Origin: Limnohabitans_A sp048020265
GTDB lineage: Bacteria; Pseudomonadota; Gammaproteobacteria; Burkholderiales; Burkholderiaceae_C
Direction: 5' to 3'
DNA: 64,000 nucleotides
Assembly: GCF_048020265.1 (NCBI RefSeq)
Contig: NZ_CP171843.1
Span: forward strand, 1,550,001 to 1,614,000
Shown here: piece after piece, positions 1 through 7,428 of the stretch
How the letters are laid out: each line of letters opens with the position of its first letter
Position numbering within the stretch: the stretch's first letter is position 1
Position numbers and translations under genes: made by a program
Notes under the pieces: model-generated
Databases searched by the model: none
The model's input: only the letters and a program-made list of their open reading frames with translations
What the model was told of the DNA's origin: nothing

Positions 1-409
1 CCTTGTCGTAAGGGCGTCCCTCGGCCAGACCCACTTCCTTCAGGGCTTTGATCAAGACATCCTTGTCAAACTCCTTGAGCCCAATGAACTCGACAGCAGC
101 CACCGAAGGCCGCTCTTCCACCACGACCACCAGCACATCGCCCTCGGTTTCAAGGCGAACGTCTTTGAACAAGCCCAAAGCGAACAGGGCGCGAATGGCG
201 GCTGCCCCCTTTTCGTCCGAATACTGATCACCCACGCGCAGCGGCAAAGAGGCAAACACCGTACCGGATTCGATCCGCTGTAAACCCTCTACTCGGATGT
301 CTCGCACGGTGAAAGGGTCAATAGCCCAGGCGGGCATGCACGCCATCAAACTGGCTGCCACCGTCCATGCGGCAGGTTGAAGCTGTGAACGAATGTCAAA
401 AAAATTCAT
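1..409 (-). CDS. bamA: BamA outer-membrane assembly factor, N-terminal part (cut by window edge)
   Basis: The gene starts at the ATG complementary to 407-409 and runs out of the window after about 136 codons. The product opens with a signal-peptide-like stretch ending in MPAWA, followed by FTVRDIRVEGLQRI, the typical start of the first POTRA domain of BamA. The next residues (GDQYSDEKGAAAIRALFALGLFKDV in outline) also fit a POTRA fold. BamA is the outer-membrane barrel that inserts beta-barrel proteins. The gene follows dxr on the same strand after about 200 bases; rseP, which usually separates them, is absent. The family call rests on one POTRA domain plus context, since the barrel lies outside the window. 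Confidence 0.88.
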   Translation of the reverse strand, partial: MNFFDIRSQLQPAAWTVAASLMACMPAWAIDPFTVRDIRVEGLQRIESGTVFASLPLRVGDQYSDEKGAAAIRALFALGLFKDVRLETEGDVLVVVVEERPSVAAVEFIGLKEFDKDVLIKALKEVGLAEGRPYDK

Positions 410-436
410 GGTGCAACCATATAAGGGCCAACAGCC

Positions 437-455
437 CGTGTGCGCTGAGCACACG
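437..455. repeat. Short inverted repeat upstream of bamA
   Basis: A 7-base perfect inverted repeat with a 5-base loop (CGTGTGC, loop, GCACACG) lies about 30 bases upstream of the bamA start, in the 198-base gap between dxr and bamA (410-607). It could be an operator or a hairpin in the bamA leader. No poly-T follows on the bamA strand. Nothing else is recognisable in this gap. Confidence 0.35.
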
Positions 456-607
456 ACCTTTAACCCATTTGAAAAAACCCAATCTGCACACCGCCAAAGG
501 ACAGCCAGCACAGCATTTTCGCCTGAAAAACAGGGTCACAGCGCTTGACACCGTGAAGCCAAGATAATACACGCCGAAAACGGTACGCAGCAGGCGGATC
601 GCGCCCC

Positions 608-1801
608 TTACCCGAGCCGGCCAAGCACCCTCCGGGCTGCCTCCCGGCTTTGGCGGTCAATGGCCAGCAAGTCCCCCAGGTTTTCTGGTCGGACGGTGTC
701 CACGGCATCCAGCGTCTCTTCGTTCACATGGTGAATTTGGTCAAACCGAATGCGACGGTTCAAGAACGCGTCGACCGCGATTTCATTGGCGGCATTGAGC
801 ACGGCGCAACTGCCTGGTGCGCCCTGCAGAGTGGCCCAGGCCAGCTTCAAACCTGGAAAACGCGCCGGATGGCCATGCCCGTCCATGGATTCAAAGGTCA
901 TGGCGGCCAAGGCATGGAAATCCAGTGCAGAAGCACCCGAAACCATGCGCTCTGGCCAGCTTAAGCCGTAGGCAATGGGCACCCGCATGTCGGGCGTGCC
1001 CAACTGGGCCACCACAGAGTTGTCCTTGTACTGGACCATGGAGTGGATCACGCTTTGGGGGTGGATCACCACCTCCAGCTGTTCGGGTGCCAGCCCAAAC
1101 AAATACCGCGCCTCGATGACTTCCAAGGCTTTGTTCATCATGGTGGCGGAATCCACCGAAATTTTGCGCCCCATCACCCAGTTGGGGTGGGCACAGGCCT
1201 GCTCCGGGGTCACGTCCTTGAGGCTGCCCGGCTCTCGCCCGCGAAAAGGGCCACCCGACGCAGTCAGGATGATTTTGTGAACACGCCGCTGCCAGGTGGC
1301 AGGGTCTTCAGGCAAGGATTGGAAAATCGCCGAATGCTCGCTGTCGATCGGCAGCAACACCGCCCCACCCTCGCCCACGGCCGACAAAAACACCTCGCCG
1401 CCCACCACAAGGGCTTCCTTGTTGGCCAAAAGCAGCTTCTTGCCAGCACGCGCAGCAGCCAAACAAGGCGATAACCCTGCGGCGCCAACAATGGCCGCCA
1501 TGACCGCATCCACGGGCTCGACAGAGGCCACCTCGTCCAGCGCCGCAGCGCCCCAACGCACTTCGGTGCGCAAACCTTCGGCCTTGAGCTTGTCCGCCAG
1601 CAAACGGGCTGCGTCCTCCTGGACCATGACGGCCACTTCGGGCTTGAATTGCGCGCATTGCGCCAGCATCAAGTCCACTTGGGTCGATGCGGTCAAGGCA
1701 TAAACCGAAAACTGCTGCGGGTGCCGCGCCAGCACATCCAAAGTACTCTTGCCAATGGAGCCCGTAGAGCCCAGGATGGTGATGCGTTGGGGGGTGTACA
1801 T
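608..1801 (-). CDS. dxr: 1-deoxy-D-xylulose 5-phosphate reductoisomerase
   Basis: The enzyme converts 1-deoxy-D-xylulose 5-phosphate to 2-C-methyl-D-erythritol 4-phosphate with NADPH, the committed step of the MEP isoprenoid pathway in the cytoplasm. The 397-residue product has the NADPH-binding GSTGSIG at residues 11-17, NKEALV at about 127-132, the metal/substrate motif PIDSEHSAIFQ at about 151-161, and GRKISVDSATMMNK at about 211-224. Its length is normal for the family. It sits 16 bases downstream of cdsA in the same orientation, as in the usual betaproteobacterial cluster. Confidence 0.97.
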   Translation of the reverse strand: MYTPQRITILGSTGSIGKSTLDVLARHPQQFSVYALTASTQVDLMLAQCAQFKPEVAVMVQEDAARLLADKLKAEGLRTEVRWGAAALDEVASVEPVDAVMAAIVGAAGLSPCLAAARAGKKLLLANKEALVVGGEVFLSAVGEGGAVLLPIDSEHSAIFQSLPEDPATWQRRVHKIILTASGGPFRGREPGSLKDVTPEQACAHPNWVMGRKISVDSATMMNKALEVIEARYLFGLAPEQLEVVIHPQSVIHSMVQYKDNSVVAQLGTPDMRVPIAYGLSWPERMVSGASALDFHALAAMTFESMDGHGHPARFPGLKLAWATLQGAPGSCAVLNAANEIAVDAFLNRRIRFDQIHHVNEETLDAVDTVRPENLGDLLAIDRQSREAARRVLGRLG

Positions 1802-1817
1802 GGGGTCCGCTCTCGTT

Positions 1818-2666
1818 TCAAATCCAAGAAATCAACATCATCGCCAAAGGCAATGTCGGCAGCAAGGCATCCACGCGGTCCAGAACACCGCCATGACCCG
1901 GCAGCAAGCCTGAGCTGTCTTTCATGCCCGCGCTGCGTTTGACCAGCGACTCCACCAAGTCGCCCACCACACTCATGGCGGACATGAACAACAAGGAGGG
2001 CAAGGTCACCCACCAGCCTTTGGCCCACAGCATGGAATAAAAGCTCAGATCCTGCAGGGCCCAGCGACGGTCCACCTCAACCCAGACCGCGGCCACACAC
2101 AAGACCCCCAACATGCCGCCCAAAGCCCCCTCCCAGCTCTTGCCGGGGCTGATGCTGGCCGCCAGCTTGGTCTTGATCCAACGACCACCCAGCGCCTTGC
2201 CAAAAAAATAGGCAAACACATCGGCCGCCCACACCAACACCAAAACAGACAACAAGAAATTGACGCCTCGTTGATGGGCTTGCGCCATCGCCACCCAGGC
2301 CAGGGTCAGCAGCACGACTCCACCCAACCAGCGCACAGAACGTGGCCATAGCGCCCAGCCTGGCACGCCGCGCTGAATCATCCAGCTGCCCAGTAAAACC
2401 CACAGCGCTCCCGCCAGCAGCCAAACCCATGGTGGGGTGCGTTCAGCCCAACCCATTTGCACGGCAGCAGCGCAAGCCAGCAAACAAAGCAAGGCGCCCG
2501 ACCATGCTCCAACTGCGGGCATGCCGTTGAGCCGACCCCACTCCCAAGCACCTGCGGTAATCAGGACCATCGTGAGCGCCATGAAGGGCCAAGGATGGAC
2601 CGCAAACAAAGCGGGCAGCAGCAAGGCCAGCAAGACCAGGGCGGTGATGACGCGTTGTTTGAGCAC
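1818..2666 (-). CDS. cdsA: Phosphatidate cytidylyltransferase
   Basis: CdsA makes CDP-diacylglycerol from phosphatidate and CTP, the entry point to all phospholipid headgroups, in the inner membrane. The 282-residue product has several hydrophobic segments, starting in the first 30 residues (ITALVLLALLLPALFAV), and carries the CDP-alcohol cytidylyltransferase signature near its C-terminus: SLVKRSAGMKDSSG followed by PGHGGVLDRVD. It lies between frr and dxr; uppS, normally just upstream of cdsA in this cluster, is not present. A terminator hairpin lies between frr and this gene, so cdsA may depend on read-through or its own promoter. Confidence 0.96.
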   Translation of the reverse strand: MLKQRVITALVLLALLLPALFAVHPWPFMALTMVLITAGAWEWGRLNGMPAVGAWSGALLCLLACAAAVQMGWAERTPPWVWLLAGALWVLLGSWMIQRGVPGWALWPRSVRWLGGVVLLTLAWVAMAQAHQRGVNFLLSVLVLVWAADVFAYFFGKALGGRWIKTKLAASISPGKSWEGALGGMLGVLCVAAVWVEVDRRWALQDLSFYSMLWAKGWWVTLPSLLFMSAMSVVGDLVESLVKRSAGMKDSSGLLPGHGGVLDRVDALLPTLPLAMMLISWI

Positions 2667-2694
2667 GGGTTCTCCAGAAAAAAGGCCGCTGAAT

Positions 2695-2719
2695 AAAAAA
2701 GGCCGCCAATTGGGCGGCC
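2695..2719 (-). terminator. Rho-independent terminator after frr
   Basis: Read on the minus strand, a 7-base GC-rich stem (GGCCGCC/GGCGGCC around CAATT) is followed directly by six T residues. It sits between the frr stop and the cdsA start and would end or attenuate transcription coming from rpsB-tsf-pyrH-frr. Confidence 0.8.
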
Positions 2720-2756
2720 CGTCAGACCGTGTGAAGCCACGGCACCAAATTCACAC

Positions 2757-3317
2757 TCAAACCGCCATGATCTCTTGTTCTTTGGCAGCCACCAACTGGT
2801 CGATCTCGGTCATGCGCTTGTCGGTCAGCTTTTGAATTTCGGCCTCGGCACGCTTTTGATCGTCCTCGGACGCTTCCTTGTCTTTGACCAACTTTTTGAC
2901 CGATTCGTTGGCATCGCGGCGCAGATTTCGGATCGCGATCTTGCCGTTCTCACCTTCGGTGCGGGCCAGCTTGGTCATCTCCTTGCGGCGCTCTTCGCTC
3001 ATGGGCGGCATGGGCACGCGGATCAAATCGCCCATAGAGGCGGGGTTCAGGCCCAGATCGCTTTCGCGAATGGCTTTCTCGATCTTGGCACCCATGCCTT
3101 TTTCCCAAGGCTGCACGCTGATGGTGCGCGAGTCCATCAAGGACACGTTGGCCACTTGCGACAAAGGCACCATCGAGCCGTAGTAATCCACGTGGATGGT
3201 GTCGAGCAGGGCCGGATTGGCACGCCCGGTGCGAATCTTGGTCAAATTGTTCTTGAACGCCGCAATGGATTGCTCCATTTTGGTTTCGGTGGTTTTCTTG
3301 ATGTCTGCAATGGTCAT
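2757..3317 (-). CDS. frr: Ribosome recycling factor
   Basis: The ribosome recycling factor splits post-termination ribosomes together with EF-G. The 186-residue product matches the family length of about 185 and has its typical features: a helical N-terminus with MEQSIAAFKNNLTKIRTGRANPALLD, the VPLSQVANVS segment, RVPMPPMSEERRKEM in the middle, and a lysine/glutamate-rich C-terminal helix. It follows pyrH after 24 bases in the conserved rpsB-tsf-pyrH-frr order. The ATG is preceded by GGAGAACC on the coding strand. Confidence 0.97.
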   Translation of the reverse strand: MTIADIKKTTETKMEQSIAAFKNNLTKIRTGRANPALLDTIHVDYYGSMVPLSQVANVSLMDSRTISVQPWEKGMGAKIEKAIRESDLGLNPASMGDLIRVPMPPMSEERRKEMTKLARTEGENGKIAIRNLRRDANESVKKLVKDKEASEDDQKRAEAEIQKLTDKRMTEIDQLVAAKEQEIMAV

Positions 3318-3341
3318 GGGGTTCTCCTCGTCAGAACGGGC

Positions 3342-4064
3342 TCAAGCATAAACCAGGGTGCCTTCGTCCTCGCCCAGAACCACACGCTTGAAAGCGCCGT
3401 TCTTGATGATCGAAAACACCTTGATCGGCAGTTTCTGGTCTCGGCACAGAGCAAAGGCTGTGGCGTCCATGATGCCCAGATTGCGCGAAATGGCCTCATC
3501 GAAGCTGATTTCGCTGTAACGCGTGGCAGAGGGGTCTTTTTTCGGATCGGCCGTGTAAACACCATCGACCTTGGTGGCCTTGAGCACCATCTCGGCACCG
3601 ATTTCGGCACCGCGCAAAGCCGCAGCGGTATCGGTGGTGAAGAAAGGGTTACCCGTACCCGCTGCGAACACCACCACCTTGCCCTCTTCGAGGTACTGTA
3701 AGGCCTTGGGTCGCACATAAGGCTCAACCACCTGGTCAATGCCGATGGCCGACATGACGCGGGCCGTCAGACCCGCCTTGTCCATGGCATCAGCCAAAGC
3801 CAAGGAGTTCATCACCGTGGCCAACATGCCCATGTAGTCGGCGGTGGCGCGGTCCATACCGACCGAGCCGCCCGCCACACCCCTGAAGATGTTGCCGCCA
3901 CCGATCACCACCGCCACCTGCACACCCAAGCGGGTGACTTCGGCGATCTCTTCGGCCATGCGCACGATGGTGGCGCGGTTGATGCCGAAGGCGTCGTCCC
4001 CCATCAGGGCTTCGCCCGACAGCTTGAGCAAAATGCGCTTATAGGCTGGCTTGGCTGAAGACAT
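3342..4064 (-). CDS. pyrH: Uridylate kinase (UMP kinase)
   Basis: PyrH phosphorylates UMP to UDP with ATP in pyrimidine biosynthesis; the bacterial enzyme is an amino-acid-kinase-fold hexamer. The product shows KRILLKLSGEALMG near the N-terminus, VVIGGGNIFRG, and a C-terminal segment with GTGNPFFTTDTAAALR and KVDGVYTADPKK, all typical of PyrH. An in-frame ATG lies seven codons upstream (4085), but the bases between the two ATGs include AAGGAG six bases before the second one, so I take the second ATG, giving about 240 residues, the usual length. Confidence 0.96.
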   Translation of the reverse strand: MSSAKPAYKRILLKLSGEALMGDDAFGINRATIVRMAEEIAEVTRLGVQVAVVIGGGNIFRGVAGGSVGMDRATADYMGMLATVMNSLALADAMDKAGLTARVMSAIGIDQVVEPYVRPKALQYLEEGKVVVFAAGTGNPFFTTDTAAALRGAEIGAEMVLKATKVDGVYTADPKKDPSATRYSEISFDEAISRNLGIMDATAFALCRDQKLPIKVFSIIKNGAFKRVVLGEDEGTLVYA

Positions 4065-4123
4065 GACGGGCTCCTTGGATTTCAATGGTGAAGATGGATG
4101 GGCAAATCAACAGGTGTACGAAC

Positions 4124-5017
4124 TCAGGCTGCGCCTTGGGCAGCAGCCACTTGCGCGGCCACTTCGGCAGCGAAGTCGTCGACTTTCTTTTCAATGCCTT
4201 CACCCACCACGTACAAGGTGAATGTCTTGACGGTGGTGCCTGCGGCCTTGAGCATCTGCTCGACGGTCTGCTTGTCGTTCTTGACGAAGGACTGGTTGAA
4301 CAAAGACACTTCTTTGAGGTACTTTTGCACCGAGCCTTCGACCATCTTGGTGGCGATGTCGGCAGGCTTGCCGGACTCGGCGGCCTTGGCCGCAGCGACA
4401 GAGCGCTCTTTTTCGATCAACTCGGCAGGCACTTCGGCGCTGGTCAAGGACACAGGCTTCATGGCGGCCACGTGCATGGCCACGTCTTTGGCGGCGGTCT
4501 CGTCACCTTCGTACTCGACCAACACACCAATGCGGGTGCCGTGCAGGTAGTTGGCGATCTTGGCGCCGCCCGCAGCACGCTTGAAACGGCGGAAGCTCAT
4601 GTTTTCGCCGATCTTGCCGATCAGGCCCTTGCGCACTTCTTCCAGGGTGGGGCCAAAGCCGTCCTGGCTGTAAGGCAACTCGCCCAAAGCAGCGATGTCG
4701 GCAGGGTTGTGCTCGGCCACCAGCTTGGCAGCGGCGTTGGCCAAAGCCAGGAAGCTGTCGTTCTTGGTCACGAAGTCGGTTTCGCAGTTGACTTCGATCA
4801 TGGCGCCCGTGGTGCCGCTCACGAAGCTGGTCACCACGCCTTCGGCGGTCACGCGCGAAGCGGCCTTGCCAGCCTTGGTGCCCAGCTTGACGCGCAGCAA
4901 CTCTTCGGCTTTGGCCATGTCGCCTTCGGCTTCGGTCAGGGCCTTTTTGCACTCCATCATGGGGGCGTCGGTTTTTGCGCGCAGTTCAGCGACCATGCTT
5001 GCGGTAATTGCAGCCAT
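4124..5017 (-). CDS. tsf: Elongation factor Ts
   Basis: EF-Ts is the nucleotide exchange factor that recycles EF-Tu. The 297-residue product begins with the UBA-like segment TASMVAELRAKTDAPMMECKKAL and contains the EF-Tu-contact signature EVNCETDFVTKND at about residues 74-86. Length and order of motifs are normal. It follows rpsB, separated by a strong hairpin that likely sets the rpsB:tsf ratio. The start ATG is preceded by GGAGAAAT on the coding strand. Confidence 0.97.
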   Translation of the reverse strand: MAAITASMVAELRAKTDAPMMECKKALTEAEGDMAKAEELLRVKLGTKAGKAASRVTAEGVVTSFVSGTTGAMIEVNCETDFVTKNDSFLALANAAAKLVAEHNPADIAALGELPYSQDGFGPTLEEVRKGLIGKIGENMSFRRFKRAAGGAKIANYLHGTRIGVLVEYEGDETAAKDVAMHVAAMKPVSLTSAEVPAELIEKERSVAAAKAAESGKPADIATKMVEGSVQKYLKEVSLFNQSFVKNDKQTVEQMLKAAGTTVKTFTLYVVGEGIEKKVDDFAAEVAAQVAAAQGAA

Positions 5018-5051
5018 TTGATTTCTCCGTATTCAGTCTAAAAGTCAAATT

Positions 5052-5078
5052 AAAAAAAAGGGGCCACAAAGCCCCTTT
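5052..5078 (-). terminator. Hairpin with poly-T between rpsB and tsf (terminator/attenuator)
   Basis: On the minus strand a GGGGC/GCCCC stem with a TTTGTG loop, flanked by A and T runs, is followed by eight T residues. It lies 18 bases after the rpsB stop and 35 bases before tsf. In other bacteria a partial terminator here reduces tsf expression relative to rpsB; the same role is inferred. Confidence 0.8.
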
Positions 5079-5095
5079 CATCGAGTCTTGGGAAC

Positions 5096-5845
5096 TCAGG
5101 CAGAAGCGTTGGCTTCTTCGACGAATTCGTCAGCGCCTTCGGTCACGGCCTTGACCACGTCGTTGACCGCATTGGCACGGCCTTCAATGATCGCGTCGGC
5201 GATGCCACGGGCGTACAAAGCCACGGCCTTGGCCGAGTCGTCGTTACCGGGGATGATGTAGTCGATGCCTTCGGGCGAGTGGTTGGAGTCCACCACACCG
5301 ATCAATGGGATGCCCAGCTTCTTGGCTTCCGAGATGGCGATCTTGTGGTAGCCGACGTCGATCACAAAAATCGCATCAGGCAAAGCAGCCATATCCTGGA
5401 TACCACCGATGTCTTTTTCGAGCTTTTCCATCTCGCGCTTGAACATCAGCTGTTCTTTTTTGCTCAGGCTGTCAAGACCGACTTCCTGCTGAGCCTTCAT
5501 GTCCTTCAGACGCTTGATCGAGGTCTTGACGGTCTTGAAGTTGGTCAGCATGCCGCCCAACCAGCGCTGGTCAACGAAAGGCACACCAGCGCGCTGGGCT
5601 TCTGCAGCCACCAGCTCACGGGCTTGGCGCTTGGTGCCCACCATCAGGATGGTGCCGCGGTTGGCAGACAACTGCTTGGCGAACTTGATCGCGTCCTGGA
5701 ACATCGGCAGCGATTTTTCCAGGTTGATGATGTGGATTTTGTTGCGGTGGCCGAAGATGAACGGGGCCATCTTGGGGTTCCAGAAGCGAGTTTGGTGACC
5801 GAAGTGGACACCGGCTTCCAGCATTTCGCGCATGGTAACGGACAT
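5096..5845 (-). CDS. rpsB: 30S ribosomal protein S2
   Basis: S2 is a small-subunit protein needed for binding of S1. The product of about 249 residues has the family hallmarks MREMLEAGVHFGHQTRFWNPKM, NKIHIINLEKS, QRWLGGMLTNFKT, and DAIFVIDVGYHKIAISEA, plus the C-terminal PLIGVVDSNHSPEGIDYIIPGNDD block. An upstream in-frame ATG at 5920 would add 25 residues unlike any S2. The chosen ATG has GGAG seven bases upstream and gives the conserved start MSVTMREML. It is the first gene of the rpsB-tsf-pyrH-frr cluster. Confidence 0.97.
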   Translation of the reverse strand: MSVTMREMLEAGVHFGHQTRFWNPKMAPFIFGHRNKIHIINLEKSLPMFQDAIKFAKQLSANRGTILMVGTKRQARELVAAEAQRAGVPFVDQRWLGGMLTNFKTVKTSIKRLKDMKAQQEVGLDSLSKKEQLMFKREMEKLEKDIGGIQDMAALPDAIFVIDVGYHKIAISEAKKLGIPLIGVVDSNHSPEGIDYIIPGNDDSAKAVALYARGIADAIIEGRANAVNDVVKAVTEGADEFVEEANASA

Positions 5846-6030
5846 ATGAATACTCCAAAGGTTAGGTCTAAAACCCGGTCCACTGATCGCGCACAGCCTG
5901 TAAAACAGGGAGCGCAACACCTTGACGGGACGGGTTCGCGGATGGACTTTGCCGAATTCAGGTCATTGTTTGGGCATCATGTTCGACATGACACTCAAAA
6001 GACAGCGCCCAAGCTCTGCATAGCCTTAGG

Positions 6031-6039
6031 ATTATAGCA
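6031..6039 (-). promoter_or_regulatory. Extended -10 promoter for rpsB
   Basis: The minus strand reads TGC-TATAAT, a perfect -10 hexamer with the TG extension. A convincing -35 is not visible, which is usual for extended -10 promoters. It lies about 190 bases upstream of the rpsB start, leaving a long 5' leader (roughly 5846-6025) in which S2 autoregulation is possible but not visible by eye. The plus-strand amidase gene begins 30 bases away on the other side. Confidence 0.65.
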
Positions 6040-6068
6040 TCCTGACCCACCAGAAAGCGCCCTCTCCC

Positions 6069-7424
6069 ATGAAAGCTGACCTGATCGCCACCCGGCAAGC
6101 CATCCGGGCTGGCTCCACCCACCCCCAGGCCGTTGCAGAAGCTTGTCTGGCCGCGGCTCAAAGCACCGCCTGCCAGCATGCCTTCATGCAACTGACCCCC
6201 GAGACGCTGCAACAAACAGCCAAGCAGCCTCAAGTGACCCAAAGCCCACTCGCTGGCCTTGCGGTATCCGTCAAAGACCTGTTTGATGTTCAAGGGCAGA
6301 TCACCCAGGCTGGCTCGGTCGTTCTGAAAAATCAGCCCCCTGCGGTCGCAGACTGTGCAGCCGTGGCGCGTTTGCGGGCTGCAGGCGCGGGCCTGATCGG
6401 GCGCACGAACATGGTTGAGTTTGCCTTTTCGGGCGTGGGCAACAACCCCCACCACGGCACGCCTGCCGCCTGGGACGGCCTTCATGAACAGCCTGTCGGC
6501 ACCCCCGGGCTGCCCCATGCGCCCGGCGGCTCCAGCTCGGGCGCGGCCGTGTCGGTGGCCACGGGTGCCGCCTTCATCGGCCTAGGCTCGGACACGGGCG
6601 GCTCCATCCGGGTGCCCGCCGCCTTGAACGGCATCGTGGGCTTCAAAAACACCGCCCGCCTGGTGCCCACCACAGGCGCTCTGCCCCTGTCCACCACGCT
6701 CGACACCGTGTGCGCCATGACACGCACGGTGCGCGACGCGATTTTGGCCCACGAAGTGCTCTCGGCCAGGCGTGTTCCACAAGGGCGGCGTCCTCTCTCC
6801 GGCTACCGCCTGGCGGTCGTCAAGAGCCTGATGCAGGACAGCATGGATGCCACGGTGACGCAGGCTTTTGAGCGCAGCCTCAACACATTGAGGGCGGCAG
6901 GGGCACGCATCGATGAGATCAACCTGACCGAGTTGAACGAGCTGGCCCCCATGATGAGCACGGGCGGCTTCAGCCCGGCCGAGGGTTATGCCTGGCACCG
7001 TGCGTTGATCGAGCGCGAAGGCGAACGCTACGACCCGCGCGTACTGCAACGCTTGATGCGCGGCTCGGGCATGAAAGCCCACGAGTACATCGATTTGGTG
7101 CAGGCCCGTCGGCAATGGATTGGCCGCGTGGAAATGGCCCTGGTGGGTTACGACGCCGTGCTCTCCCCCACCACACCCATCACAGGCCCGCAAATCAGCG
7201 CCGTGGCCCCGGGTGCCGAGCGCGATGCCGAGTTTTTCCGGGTCAACGGCCTGCTGTTGCGCAATACCAGCGCCGTGAACACACTCGATGGCTGCGGCAT
7301 CTCCCTGCCCTGCCATGCGCCGGGCGAGCTGCCCGTGGGCTTGATGGCATGGCACGCGGCCATGCACGACGACAGCATTTTGCAATTGGCCTTGCTGCTC
7401 GAACCCTTGCTGCAACAGCACTGA
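6069..7424 (+). CDS. Amidase-signature family hydrolase
   Basis: This 451-residue protein belongs to the amidase signature family, which hydrolyses amides with a Ser-cisSer-Lys triad. The triad is complete: Lys69 in VSVKDLF, cis-Ser155 in PGGSSSG, and nucleophile Ser179 in SDTGGSI, with the 24-residue spacing between the two serines typical of the family. The substrate cannot be read from sequence. Relatives include GatA and simple amide, urea or indoleacetamide hydrolases; no gatB or gatC is nearby, so a role in tRNA amidation is unlikely. It is followed after four bases by nnr, suggesting one transcript. Confidence 0.88.
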   Translation: MKADLIATRQAIRAGSTHPQAVAEACLAAAQSTACQHAFMQLTPETLQQTAKQPQVTQSPLAGLAVSVKDLFDVQGQITQAGSVVLKNQPPAVADCAAVARLRAAGAGLIGRTNMVEFAFSGVGNNPHHGTPAAWDGLHEQPVGTPGLPHAPGGSSSGAAVSVATGAAFIGLGSDTGGSIRVPAALNGIVGFKNTARLVPTTGALPLSTTLDTVCAMTRTVRDAILAHEVLSARRVPQGRRPLSGYRLAVVKSLMQDSMDATVTQAFERSLNTLRAAGARIDEINLTELNELAPMMSTGGFSPAEGYAWHRALIEREGERYDPRVLQRLMRGSGMKAHEYIDLVQARRQWIGRVEMALVGYDAVLSPTTPITGPQISAVAPGAERDAEFFRVNGLLLRNTSAVNTLDGCGISLPCHAPGELPVGLMAWHAAMHDDSILQLALLLEPLLQQH

Positions 7425-7428
7425 CGCC

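Noticed and set aside
410..607. Possible remnant of rseP or a small protein between dxr and bamA
   Set aside because: All frames were read; none resembles an RseP C-terminus or any gene, and there is no start with a ribosome binding site.
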